Source: Sinotaia quadrata (taxonomy: Eukaryota; Mollusca; Gastropoda; Architaenioglossa; Viviparidae). From it: a stretch of DNA of 64,000 nucleotides. Positions 13,202 to 23,195 of this stretch are shown in pieces. The stretch is taken from positions 85,381,058 through 85,445,057 of the forward strand of contig CM054178.1 in the NCBI GenBank assembly GCA_028829895.1, given 5' to 3'. The position numbers were made by a program, and so were the translations under genes. Within the stretch, counting starts at the first letter, position 1. The number at the start of each line of letters is the position of its first letter. The notes below the pieces were generated by a model that had not been told where the DNA came from, did not search any database, and saw only the letters and a list, made by a program, of their open reading frames with translations.

Positions 13202-16200
13202 TCAAGCACGACTCATGTAATCCGCGCCAACATTCAAAGACCCTTTGATGTAATGAATATTTGCGTCATACTGTGTCAGAAACAAAGACCAACGCATTAA
13301 ACGGCTGTTCGTAAATTGCGCCTGTCCGAGAAAGGCTAACGGCTGGTGATCGCACTCAATGACAAAGGTTTTTCCGTACAAATAGTTTTCGAACTTTTTT
13401 ATGGCCCAAACTATTGCAAGACATTCCTTTTCACTGGTGGAATATTTCTGTTCAGTAGTTGTGAGTTTACGGCTTGCATATGCAACTGGGTGTTTGGTGT
13501 CATTGTGTTCTTGTAATAACACTGCTCCTAATCCTGTGTTGCTAGCATCAGTCCTTAACAAGAATGGTTTTGTCAAATCTGGCAGTTTAACAACTAAATC
13601 TGAAGTCAGTCTAGATTTCAGTGTGTCAAAAGCGTTTTGGCATGCATCAGTCCACACTACTTTTGTAGGCATATTCTTACGTGTCAAGTCAGTCAGAGGA
13701 CATGCAATGGCACTAAAATCTGGTACGAATTTTCTGTAGTAGTTAGCAAGACCAAGAAAACTTCTAACTTGTGTTTTTGTTAGCGGTTGTGAAGTGTCCT
13801 TAAGTTGTGCTATCTTAGCTTCACTTGGCGACATAGTTCCATGACTCAACTTGTGTCCCAAGAAGTCTAAGGAGAATTGTGCTATTTCACACTTCGTAGG
13901 GCGGGCAGTGAGGTTGGCTTGCTTTAATCTGGCTAGCACATCTCGTAAGAGTGTTAAGTGCTCCTCCCATGTCTGGGTGCCTAGAATTAAATCATCCATG
14001 AAGTTCTCAACTCCACGTCCGTACAGTGGTTCTAACAATGACCGCATCATTTTAGAAAAAATGCTTGGAGCGTTTGAAACTCCGAAAGGCATAACTTTCC
14101 ATGTGTAGTTTCCTACTGGTGTAGTGAAAGCTAGTATGTGTCGATCAGTGTCCTTGACCTTGATTTGCCAAAAACCGCGTGACAAATCTATTTTGGTATA
14201 GTAATGAGCGTTAGCTAGCTTAGTGAAGATGAGATCCGGATCGGGAAGAGGTTCGGCACAAAACTCTGTCACTTGATTGAGTTTGCGGTAGTCTACGCAA
14301 AAACGGAACGAGTTATCACGTTTTTTAATCAACACGATGGGTGATCCGTAGGCACTGTCAGTCTTCTCTATGACCCCTAGATCTAACATAGTCTTAATCT
14401 CACGTCTAACGTCATCTATCTTAGCGTGTGGCAACGGATACGGCTTCAAACGTATCGGTTTGTTGTCAGTCAGCTTCAGTGAAAATTCTATTAAGTCTGT
14501 CAACCCTGGTTTGTCTGTCAGAGTAGATGAGAACTCATTAAGCAATTCATTCACTTCTTTTTTCTGTCTTTCTGTCAAGGCTTCATTTACCCTAACGTCT
14601 TTGACAGTTTCGTCCGTCTGTAGAGGACAGTTTGGTAAAGTACCGGTGACGCAATCAGTCTCCCCCTCGTCTTCTGTAACTATCGTCGCTACGACAAAAT
14701 CAGCTTGAGTGGTTTGATCCTCACGGCTTATGTACTTTTTGAGTAGGTTAACATGAAAGATTTTCTCTCTCTTTCCTGTCTGCACCTTATAGTTCAGTCC
14801 CCCTAGCTTGGCGGTAACTACAAAGGGCCCCTTCCATTTCATCTGAAGTTTGTTATGTGCTTCAGGAAGCAACAGTAACACTTTGTCATTAACTTCAAAT
14901 TCTCTAGGTTTGGTGTGCTTATTGTAATATTCTGCCTGTCTAGACTGAGCTATCGTCAAGTTTTCCCGTGCTATCTTGCCTATAGTTTCAAGACGGTTTC
15001 TTAAGTCAGTGACGTATGTATAAGTTGTCTTAACTTCGTCATCTGTCTTTTCATCAGTCCAAAGTGCCTTCAAAATCATCATCGGTCCGCGTACAGTACG
15101 TCCGTAAAGTAGCTCAAATGGTGAAAACCCGGTGGAAGATTGTGGCACCTCCCTATATGCAAATAGTAGGGCAGGGATGTATCTGTCCCAGTCTTTCGGT
15201 TTATCTGTGGCGAGCTTTTTAAGTGCTGTTTTTAATGTCCCATTGTATTTTTCAATCAGACCATTTGCCTGGGGGTGGTATGGTGTGCAAGTAAGATGTT
15301 TGATGGAAAGTAAACGATTTACTTCCTTCATTACGTTGCCTATGAATTGACTCCCCTGATCTGTCAAAATTTCAGTAGGAATACCAACACGACTCCAAAG
15401 ACCGAAAAGGGCTTCGGCGACAGTTTCAGTATCAATATTTTTCAATGGTACTGCGTCGGCGAATCTTGTTGCGTAATCAATAGTGGTCAGCACGTATCGA
15501 TTACCTCTCGTTGATGTGGGTATTATAGGCCCAATCAAATCCAATGCTACGCGCTTGTAGGGTTCACTGATCAGTTCAGGCTCTCCTAACGGTGCGGGTC
15601 TGATTGAATTTTTAGACTGTGTTCTCTGGCATGTGTCGCAACTTAACACGAATCTACGGATATCGGCAGTGATGTCCGGCCAATAAAACTCACTTGTAAT
15701 ACGACTAGTTGTTTTTTGTACACCCATGTGTGCACCAAAAAGACTCTCATGACCTAATCGTAATACGTCATTTCGTTTGGTTTGTGGAACGACTAATTGT
15801 TTCCGAAATTCGTCTCCCACTTTCGAATAGCGGTACAATAAACCCTTTTTCAGAATAATGCACGCTTTCTTATTCGAATCGTCAGTGTTGACGTCACTAA
15901 CAAGTACAGCTTGTCTGCGTAACTTGTCTAGTGTTTCGTCCTCAGCTTGTAATATTTTAATCTCGCTAACTGTTGCTTTATCTACGGCTGGTGCGGCAGA
16001 CATCGGTGCAGTTACAGATTTGTCTTTACTACTCGCTGCTCTGGTTACAGCGTTAACCAGTGGTGGTTCGGTTGAAGTTTGTTTTTTGCACGGCAAAACA
16101 TACTTGCAACCAAGGATCACGTCATGCGGTGAGTTTTCCATAACTGCCGCTTTGACTGTTCCTTCTACAAAGTCTGAAACAATCGAGACTTCAGCTACTG

Positions 16201-17566
16201 GTAAAATGTCTTGTTCGCCGTTTGCAAAGGTGACAGAGATTGTCTCCCCTGTGTAGTCGGTACGGTTAACTAATGATGCATTTACAATAGCGTCTAGCTC
16301 ACACCCTGTATCAAGCAAAGCGATTGTGTCGTGACCGTTTGCCTGTACTGGTGTTCGATTCGACTTTTCTGTTTTAGGTGTATGACTTTCTACTGCGTAA
16401 ACTTTAGCTGGTTTCTTTTCAGGACATGTTCGTGAAAAATGGCCACTATCACCACAAGTGTAACATGCAAGATTCTTTTTATCTTTCTGTTTGTCGGACT
16501 TGTTTTTAGTGTCGGGTTTAGATGTTTTATCATCACGCTCACTATGTGCCTTCCCGTCATTTTTCTTATCCTTTCGAGTCTGCGGTTCGTTCGGTCGAGA
16601 CTTGTTGTTCGCGTGTGCGTTCGAGAATTGAGAATGTGCGTCATCAAAGCGATCGGCGGCGTTGCCTATCTCCTCTAGCGTAGATTTTTCCCTTATTGCT
16701 AAGTGAATCAGTAGATCTGATTTGTATGACCCGAGAATATGGTCTTTTATCATTTCATCCCTAAGACCTGCGTACGTCTGTGGAGTTTCGGCTAGATCTA
16801 TCCATCTTTGGAACAAGTCAGCTACGCGTCGTATGTACTGTGCGTGCGTCTCTGAACTGGCTTTAGTGGCCTGTTTAAACTTACGTCGGTATGTATCTGC
16901 TGTGAGTTTGTAACGTTTCAATAATGCGGCCTTGACTGTGTCGTAATTATCTGACTCAGAATCGCTAAGCTTATTGAACTCGTTTTTCGCACTGCCCTGC
17001 AATAACCCCGATAAATTTATCGCCCAATGTTCCGCTGGAATGTTTGTTGCTCTGGCTAACTTTTCAAACGTTTTTAAATACGCGTCTATTTGATCTTTGT
17101 TCTCATCAAATGGGACCATATTTATCTTTGGAATGATATTTTCAATTCTACTGTGATTATTTCCATCGCTAGAATGCGAATCACCACTGCTTCGGCGGTC
17201 ACGGTTTGGATTAGTAACTTCTAGTTTCTTTACTTCCCATTCTAACCGTTTTATTTCCGCGTCTGCGGCGATGCGTTTGGCTTCTGTATCCGCTGCGATG
17301 CGTTTTGCTTCCGTGTCTGCATTGGCTGCTATGCGTTTAGCCTCGTTTTCGGCTTCTAGCTTTTTAGCTTCGGCTAGTCTGTCAGCTTCTAACTTTTTCG
17401 CTTCGCGAGCAGCTACACGTTCATCCCTTTCTATCTCTTGTCTCTCTTTTTCCGCTTTTTCCGCTTTCTCTAGCTCGGTTTTGATGTAGCTAGTCAGTTC
17501 GTCACCCTGATATCCTATCATGATACCGGCTTCTTTCAGGTCTTCGATAACCTGTTTGCGATCCAT
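13202..17566 (-). CDS. gag-pol: Gag-Pol polyprotein, order Gag-PR-IN-RT-RNaseH
   Basis: A single 1454-residue frame without frameshift or stop between gag and pol. Residues 28-117 form a charged Ala/Glu/Lys coiled coil with EAKRIAADT-like repeats. Residues 143-315 look like a retrotransposon Gag capsid region. A CX2CX4HX4C zinc knuckle lies at 368-381 (C368, C371, H376, C381). Protease has DTG at 419-421 and ILG at 484-486. The integrase zinc domain is H606, H613, C643, C646; the core triad is D676, D736, E772 with exact D-35-E spacing; the GPY/F module is G913-P914-F915. Reverse transcriptase (about 1030-1215) has D1127 and FMDD at 1189-1192. RNase H has D1340, E1381, D1406 and D1449, and the frame ends five residues later. 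Approximate nucleotide spans are PR 16097-16345, IN 14732-15784, RT 13922-14479 and RNase H 13211-13579. Integrase ahead of RT is the Gmr1-like arrangement. Each catalytic residue expected is present, so the protein looks functional. Processing should be by its own protease. ATG at 17566 is the first in-frame start. Confidence 0.96.
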   Translation of the reverse strand: MDRKQVIEDLKEAGIMIGYQGDELTSYIKTELEKAEKAEKERQEIERDERVAAREAKKLEADRLAEAKKLEAENEAKRIAANADTEAKRIAADTEAKRIAADAEIKRLEWEVKKLEVTNPNRDRRSSGDSHSSDGNNHSRIENIIPKINMVPFDENKDQIDAYLKTFEKLARATNIPAEHWAINLSGLLQGSAKNEFNKLSDSESDNYDTVKAALLKRYKLTADTYRRKFKQATKASSETHAQYIRRVADLFQRWIDLAETPQTYAGLRDEMIKDHILGSYKSDLLIHLAIREKSTLEEIGNAADRFDDAHSQFSNAHANNKSRPNEPQTRKDKKNDGKAHSERDDKTSKPDTKNKSDKQKDKKNLACYTCGDSGHFSRTCPEKKPAKVYAVESHTPKTEKSNRTPVQANGHDTIALLDTGCELDAIVNASLVNRTDYTGETISVTFANGEQDILPVAEVSIVSDFVEGTVKAAVMENSPHDVILGCKYVLPCKKQTSTEPPLVNAVTRAASSKDKSVTAPMSAAPAVDKATVSEIKILQAEDETLDKLRRQAVLVSDVNTDDSNKKACIILKKGLLYRYSKVGDEFRKQLVVPQTKRNDVLRLGHESLFGAHMGVQKTTSRITSEFYWPDITADIRRFVLSCDTCQRTQSKNSIRPAPLGEPELISEPYKRVALDLIGPIIPTSTRGNRYVLTTIDYATRFADAVPLKNIDTETVAEALFGLWSRVGIPTEILTDQGSQFIGNVMKEVNRLLSIKHLTCTPYHPQANGLIEKYNGTLKTALKKLATDKPKDWDRYIPALLFAYREVPQSSTGFSPFELLYGRTVRGPMMILKALWTDEKTDDEVKTTYTYVTDLRNRLETIGKIARENLTIAQSRQAEYYNKHTKPREFEVNDKVLLLLPEAHNKLQMKWKGPFVVTAKLGGLNYKVQTGKREKIFHVNLLKKYISREDQTTQADFVVATIVTEDEGETDCVTGTLPNCPLQTDETVKDVRVNEALTERQKKEVNELLNEFSSTLTDKPGLTDLIEFSLKLTDNKPIRLKPYPLPHAKIDDVRREIKTMLDLGVIEKTDSAYGSPIVLIKKRDNSFRFCVDYRKLNQVTEFCAEPLPDPDLIFTKLANAHYYTKIDLSRGFWQIKVKDTDRHILAFTTPVGNYTWKVMPFGVSNAPSIFSKMMRSLLEPLYGRGVENFMDDLILGTQTWEEHLTLLRDVLARLKQANLTARPTKCEIAQFSLDFLGHKLSHGTMSPSEAKIAQLKDTSQPLTKTQVRSFLGLANYYRKFVPDFSAIACPLTDLTRKNMPTKVVWTDACQNAFDTLKSRLTSDLVVKLPDLTKPFLLRTDASNTGLGAVLLQEHNDTKHPVAYASRKLTTTEQKYSTSEKECLAIVWAIKKFENYLYGKTFVIECDHQPLAFLGQAQFTNSRLMRWSLFLTQYDANIHYIKGSLNVGADYMSRA

Positions 17567-18185
17567 TTTACTGTCTTAGCGCGCTGGCTACAATAACAAT
17601 GTATCTCGTGAATTGTGTGTTTTAACCGTCGGCGATAACTCCGCTTATCCCGAAAATAACTTTTAGGCTACAACCTTACAAAAATTATTTAATTTACTCA
17701 GAACACCTTCCGAAATAAATTACGCGTTAACTCTTACACGTTTCACCTGCTTGTCACAGTGTCCGCTGTTCCAAGACTTCCGTAATGTCACGGCTCCTAC
17801 CATACAACATTACACATTATATCTAGCACCCTAAATATAATAGTCCGAAGTCTGTTACTACCGATAACTCTCCTAGCTGGCGGTATAACCTTCGACTCCT
17901 CACAATGAAGTACTCAGTAACACAATACTAAATAAATCATTCAATAGCTAACATGACATATTTAACTACGCTTAAATATATCAACATTAACTAACATGCA
18001 CGCTACTCTGCAAAAGAATACATGCACATGTCACAACAAAAGCAAAGAAAATCAGTGATACAAAAATCAAAAGAACAATTGGCAATTCTGTTCGTTCGTT
18101 CGTTTCTAGGTTATGATACGCCCTATGTATGAAAAATGTTACAATTTACAATTTAATACATATCAATCCCGCGACGACCCACACT
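17567..18185 (-). other. 5' leader of the retrotransposon
   Basis: 619 bases between the 5' LTR and the gag start. No upstream frame of note is seen. It should carry the primer site at its start and possibly a packaging signal, which cannot be recognised from sequence alone. A gttcgttcgttcg run lies at about 18088-18102. Confidence 0.7.
18164..18181 (-). promoter_or_regulatory. candidate primer-binding site
   Basis: Four bases inside the 5' LTR the minus strand reads TGGGTCGTCGCGGGATTG, beginning with the TGG expected to pair with a tRNA CCA end. The complement (…atcaatcccgcgacgaccca) resembles the 3' half of a tRNA (T-loop-like tcaatc, then a GC-rich stem). I could not match it confidently to a particular tRNA. 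Confidence 0.5.
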
Positions 18186-19731
18186 TGTTACGTTTCCAGT
18201 ATTTATTTAAAGACCCTGCTTAGAATAATTAAAAGACTTTAAATATAATTAATTCTTCCTCTCATATTCTACGCAGACTGGTTGCTCAATTTATTATCTG
18301 ACTAATTAAAAGTGCGTCTTGTAGTTCAGACGACAAATTTACAGACTAATAAACTGCGAACTTTTAGCTAGATTTGAAAACAGTTAAATCCCTCTAAATT
18401 AATATGCACTCGTCATCAATCTTTCTGCTCATCCGCCCCCATTCAAATCTAAGAATTAATCTAATTGGTCTATTGTGCATAGAAATCAACTACTAAGAGG
18501 TATTAACAAGAAAATAAGATTTAATAAAGTTTAACAAATTAACAATAAATCGAATGCAACGCGAATAGTCTTCACTCTGTCTTTACGCGCCTATGCCTGA
18601 TTTTTGTCAATCTAAATTGCCAGAAAAGTGTTCCTTTGAGATCTGTACACTTGATTTTGCACTTAGCTCTATTCTTGTATCCTTGGTCTCAACACTCAGT
18701 CATGCCGGTTCGTTCCCTCAGTCCCCCTTTAACGACACACGTGGTGCATAAGGAATGATGTCCCTTTGTTAGTGGCTAGGAACTGGAATTTTTGCAGCAT
18801 GGCCCTCAGAGTGGATTTCGACACGCTTATACCAATAAGCTAGTGCAGGTGAGGCATGGTGAAACATGAACCATGAGCCGACCTGTGGATGCAACGTGTT
18901 TGGATATAATTCTCAACCTAACAGGCCCTACTTAGGCATGGCTCAATTAAATGCGCTGAACAAAGAGTTTCGACCTCGCGTCGCTTACAATTAGATTTTA
19001 GAAAAATATAATCGTCTCACATGTGTTCCATTTAACAGTCATGACGTATGAAGCAATAAAATAGATACAACGTTAAATTAATGTTCATACAAAGAGGTAA
19101 TTCAAACCGACAGAGCGCTTCACAATTTACAATTAAAATTACACGCAATAATTGAATTACATGAAGAATTCATATCGAGCGCAGCATTCTGGCTCTTAGT
19201 GAATTAAACAATATAAATTAAAGTACAGAAATGGAAAATGGTTACAATAAATTTATATTCCGTAACTTATAGGTTTTCAGCTATTTCTCTGAACCATGCT
19301 CAAGTGTATATGGAAATCATATAATACATAGCACAAATACATACTTAAACAATACATAGGCAAATACTATTAAATAAAATGATACCTTTGAGAGAAGTCG
19401 AAGGGTACCTTGATTCTCTATGGCGCCGGCTGCCTCTCACGACCCGAGTAAGCTGATGGAATTAGCTAAAATGTGCTCGAAGTGAGGGAGCGGAAGCGTG
19501 TAGGTACATATATAGAAAGGTATATTGCGTATCACGTGACTGTTCGCAAGGCATGTGGTTGGTTCGAGAACTGGACAATGGTCCTAAAGTTACATAACAT
19601 CTTGACCTGTTCTAGAAGCACCTAGAAAAAGGAAGCTTTGAACAAAGGGCCAAGGGTTTCAAATATTCGAATTTGAAGTAAACAAGGCAATGTGGGTCAT
19701 CAGGTCGGACATTTTTATCAGACTTGTGACA
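18186..19731 (-). repeat. 5' LTR of the Gmr1-like element
   Basis: 1546-bp partner of 11434-12979. It should contain the promoter for the element transcript on minus. The LTR is long for a gypsy element of this size and encodes nothing recognisable; open frames at its inner and outer edges are chance frames. Confidence 0.95.
19508..19514 (-). promoter_or_regulatory. candidate TATA box in the 5' LTR
   Basis: The minus strand reads cctttctatatatgtacc here, about 220 bases inside the LTR from its transcription-upstream end. Position and sequence fit a U3 core promoter. This is inference from sequence only; the same motif occurs in the other LTR at 12756-12762. Confidence 0.3.
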
Positions 19732-19736
19732 ACAAT
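19732..19736. repeat. target-site duplication, right copy (acaat)
   Basis: Exact repeat of 11429-11433, directly following the terminal CA of the LTR. Confidence 0.95.
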
Positions 19737-20685
19737 AAATAATTTGTTCTGCTCTGGAAACGAAAATTCTAAAGCTATCCTGAGACGACGGTTTTCATCC
19801 AGCAACAGGAGGTTTATAACAAGAGGCAGCTGCGCAGGTGTCATAAATTTCTTGACTGATTTATTCATATTAATGCTGGTCTTATATACTTACAGAATAG
19901 TCTGGTGTCTAAAGTGTATTTACAAGCGATATTTTATATGGATGAAGTAATAGTAATTTTTATATGGATGACAGTAATAATTAATTTGCAAAACACACAC
20001 AATCGAACCGGATCTTCATTTTAAAATATAACTTTTAAAAAGATAGAGAGAGGCAGGACGGAGATATCTCGTCCGTGAAACTCAAATCCCGTGAACAGTG
20101 ATGATCAAAAAGAATCAACTTGCACACTGCGACGTAGAAGTGAGATGGCGCCGAGAGTGCGCGGAAGACTAGCAGCAGTTCATGCACACGGATTTCCTGG
20201 CCCATAGCGGGAACCATGACGTCAGTGCACTTCAGAAATGCAACACTGTGACGTCTAACGTCCCGGAAAGTAACGAAGAGGATCAACGCTACTACCATCT
20301 GAACCATCGCCATTATGTCCGCTCTTTAAAAAATTAAAATTTACACATACACACACACATAGAAACATTTACATATGCTTACATCAGAAAATATGTCAAT
20401 CGTTCATAGAGACTTACTTTATAAAAGTGATTGCCACAGTTGATTATCCTTTACAGCTATGACTGCAGAGTAACATTGTAAACAGCATCACACGTCATCT
20501 GATTTTCTCTACAATCTTGGTTGCACTTCAATAATGTCAACAGTATAAAGTCATCGAATTTCGTCACAGTCCTAACTCCACTGTAGTACTGTGACAGTAT
20601 TTTATCATGAACGGCGATCTAACTCACTGTATGCTACCGTCACCTGACACCTGTTGCACGATATCAATTCTTTCAAAGGATATTT
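19737..20685. other. non-coding stretch
   Basis: No gene is accepted here. A 92-codon frame on minus (20035-20313) lies in DNA of higher GC than its surroundings and begins with a hydrophobic stretch, but has no family signature or convincing splice sites. Confidence 0.4.
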
Positions 20686-21473
20686 CACTGTCAACTAACA
20701 AGAGCGTGTATTTTTTTTTCCCCAAAACAAAACTGCACTCTTAAGCTCCAAACTTGCTGAGCTATTACTCGGTCCTGTGTCAGTGACACAACAAATAGTT
20801 TTGCAAACAGCCAGCCAACAGTCGGTGTACAGTATGATATCGGGCGACGGAAGCCCCTTATCATTCAAACAGCATTATTTCCACTCTAGGACTTCCGTGT
20901 GTATTATAGAATTCGAATAATGCGCACGTGCCCGTCACCTGTGACTAAATAAAGAAGAACTGGGTTGGAGAGTAGAGATATATTCAGTCAGCTATCTTGA
21001 CAGCCTCTAAAGGAGATAAAAAAAAGAAAAAAGAAAGGACTAACTGCCTCTGAAAGCTTCTGCATACAAACACAAGATGTCGGTTTCCTTTGAGTCTAAC
21101 GAGTGTCCAGTCCTGAAGTTCGAGGTAGTATTAATTATGCTGACTGGCCGGGCTAGGGGTCGGCCCAAATATGTTCGCAGATGCTGACTGTCATAGTGTC
21201 AAAGCAAAAAGTTGAAAACAATGAATACCAGAATTTACTTCCTCGTCTCCTTTTACAAACTACGGCCTTCATTCGACTAGCCAATCTTACCGCAAAGACA
21301 ATATATTAATCAGCAACACTTCAACAGCGTATGAGAAGCTTCAAATGCCGATTACCCACCATGCCATGTTCACATTCATACATATATCGCTAGACAGCGA
21401 ACTCTGTCATCTATATGCATTAATGATAAACAGAAAAATGAGACAATTCCAAAAACAACCTGTTAATATGTGT
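20686..21473 (+). repeat. large direct duplication, copy A
   Basis: About 790 bp closely similar to 23196-23983. It begins cactgtcaa, contains ctccaaacttgctgagct, the segment ctggccgggctaggggtcgg and cttcattcgactagccaatc, and ends near aacctgttaatatgtgt. The 3' half is almost identical between copies, while the 5' half carries more substitutions and small indels. Its right end is separated from copy B only by repeat R1 copy 2. No reading frame is preserved in both copies. Confidence 0.9.
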
Positions 21474-21481
21474 GACCACTG

Positions 21482-23195
21482 TGTGGCGGAGTATATTTGC
21501 CTGTCCTTATTTCTAAACTTAATTGTTATATAATTTGTTAAATGTCAATTTGACCTTCGGGGACAATTAAAATAACAACTCGGGTAAAGAATATGCTAGA
21601 ACGTACTGATGCAATCCAAACCAGTTCCAAGTGGATGAGTAGCTTTTCTGATTAACAGTCTCATAACAATTTATCCAATGGGGATAAACAGAAACTCCCC
21701 TATAGAAGAACGTTCTATATTCTAATCACTTTGATTTTGACGTAAGTCCGGTCGTAAAAGGCGATCGTTAGCTTATAGTTAACAGACTGATAAAGAAAGA
21801 ATGGACTTAAATATATTTATTAAGTTGTACATTATTTTCGTTTAGTTAACAGACTGATAAAGAAAGAATGGACTTAAATATATTTATTAAGTTGTACATT
21901 ATTTTCGTTTAGTTAACAGACTGATAAAGAAAGAATGGACTTAAATATATTTTGCAAATGTTTAATATTGATCTATGATTTGAATTGGAGAATGTTTATG
22001 TAATTGAACCATTATTTCTATGTTCACTAATTTGATAAAATTGAACATTATATTTGTGAATTTTGATTGATGCTATATTTCTTAAACTGCATGTGTATCG
22101 GGCTAATGAATACTGTTGCAGGATTTGTAAGTTGAGAAAGTGTGTAAGAGAAAAAGGAGTTTAGAGATAAATATGCCTGAAACCTAGCACTGCCCTTAAT
22201 TTTGACTTTTGTTGAAAGTGCCATTTTTTTATGCTTCTGATGCTTTTGAGGTTCTGTAACCTTGTATCTGTTCCAGACTACAGTGCCTAATGTACTCTGC
22301 CGGATCATGGCGTCTGTATCCAGCGTTGTCATCGAAGTTATCAGTAAACTTGTTGCTGTAAGTTAATTCCTGTGAATTCCGTTCAAGAGCAAATACTACT
22401 GAAACTGAAGTTTGCTCGAGAATTCATGAAGATTCAGGAATATTCCTCTTGGCATGCTAATAACGCATACGAAGTTCTGGATGATTCTCCATAGTGTGCT
22501 TGACATCACATTAAAGATTCTGGAACAGATGTGTAATGTGCCTAGAAGGGGTACGTTGGACAGTCGTCTAATAGAAAGGGACTTGCTGCAAAAGAGTGTG
22601 ATTTGAACGCATGCTAGTGACAGCTGCCATAGTTGAAAACGTTATGTACGTTGACTATAAATATTTCTCTAAAACTCCACTCTCATTCTATAATAAAACT
22701 ATATCTATGAACTTGATTTTATATACATATATATGTTAATTTAACTGCTGATGTCTTTGTTAGGATAAAGTGAATGAGTGTCTAACGTTTAATCAAACAC
22801 TATTGTGAAGTGTGGTAAACGTAAACAATCTTTTGATTATATTCATAAGTTGTATATTTGATTTAATAAATGTTTTGTTAAATAAATTAACCTTCTTGCA
22901 CATATATTAAAACATTGTGTTGGAGCAATAGTGGGTGAGTGGGGTAGGCGGATTTTTATTACTCCTATACTAAGAAGTTTCTACTTACAGAAGAATTGTG
23001 TGACGGTTAAGCATATGTCTTATTATCGTGGAAGGGAGAAGACTTTTACTACACCCATATAATCCGCCAAGTGAGAGACAACTGCACTCCTGGGAGAATT
23101 ATTAATAAACATAAATTAAGATTTCTCCATCATTTGTAATTAGTTCAGGATGATTAATAATATCAATAATAATCATAACCTGTAACAAAGGGGTG
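21482..23195 (+). mobile_element. interspersed repeat family R1, copy 2 (probable solo LTR)
   Basis: About 1.71 kb aligned with copies at 3137 and 51551 from tgtggcggagta through ccgccaagtgagag to aacaaaggggtg. It is bounded by cactg at 21477-21481 and 23196-23200, which can be read as a 5-bp target duplication, although the right copy is also the first five bases of duplication B and the final CA of the element overlaps it. It is longer than the other copies partly because of an internal 67-bp triplication at 21777-21952. No conserved protein frame is present. Confidence 0.7.
21777..21952. repeat. 67-bp tandem repeat, 2.6 units, inside R1 copy 2
   Basis: Units starting aacagactgataaagaaaga occur at 21781, 21848 and 21915, a spacing of exactly 67 bases, and look identical. 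The other R1 copies contain this segment once, so the expansion is private to this copy and recent. Confidence 0.95.

Larger units (their letters stand above)
11434..19731 (-). mobile_element. complete Gmr1-like Ty3/gypsy LTR retrotransposon
   Basis: An 8298-bp element lies on the minus strand and is structurally complete. Its LTRs are 18186-19731 (5') and 11434-12979 (3'), both 1546 bp, starting TGTTAC and ending GTGACA as read on plus. The 5-bp target duplication acaat lies at 11429-11433 and 19732-19736. Read on minus, the internal region holds a 619-bp leader, one gag-pol frame (13202-17566), a 222-bp tail, and a polypurine tract against the 3' LTR. Motif order places integrase before reverse transcriptase, which with gypsy-type protein motifs is the diagnostic feature of the Gmr1-like group. 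No env-like frame or chromodomain is present. Identical-looking LTRs and an intact frame argue for a very recent insertion. Confidence 0.95.

Noticed and set aside
15858..16256. 132-codon plus-strand frame, with other plus-strand frames across 13401-17489
   Set aside because: All lie antisense to the intact gag-pol frame, with Ser/Leu/Val-rich shadow composition and no domain motifs.
20035..20313. 92-codon minus frame with hydrophobic start
   Set aside because: GC-richer than its surroundings but no recognisable family and no convincing splice or promoter context. A weak candidate only.
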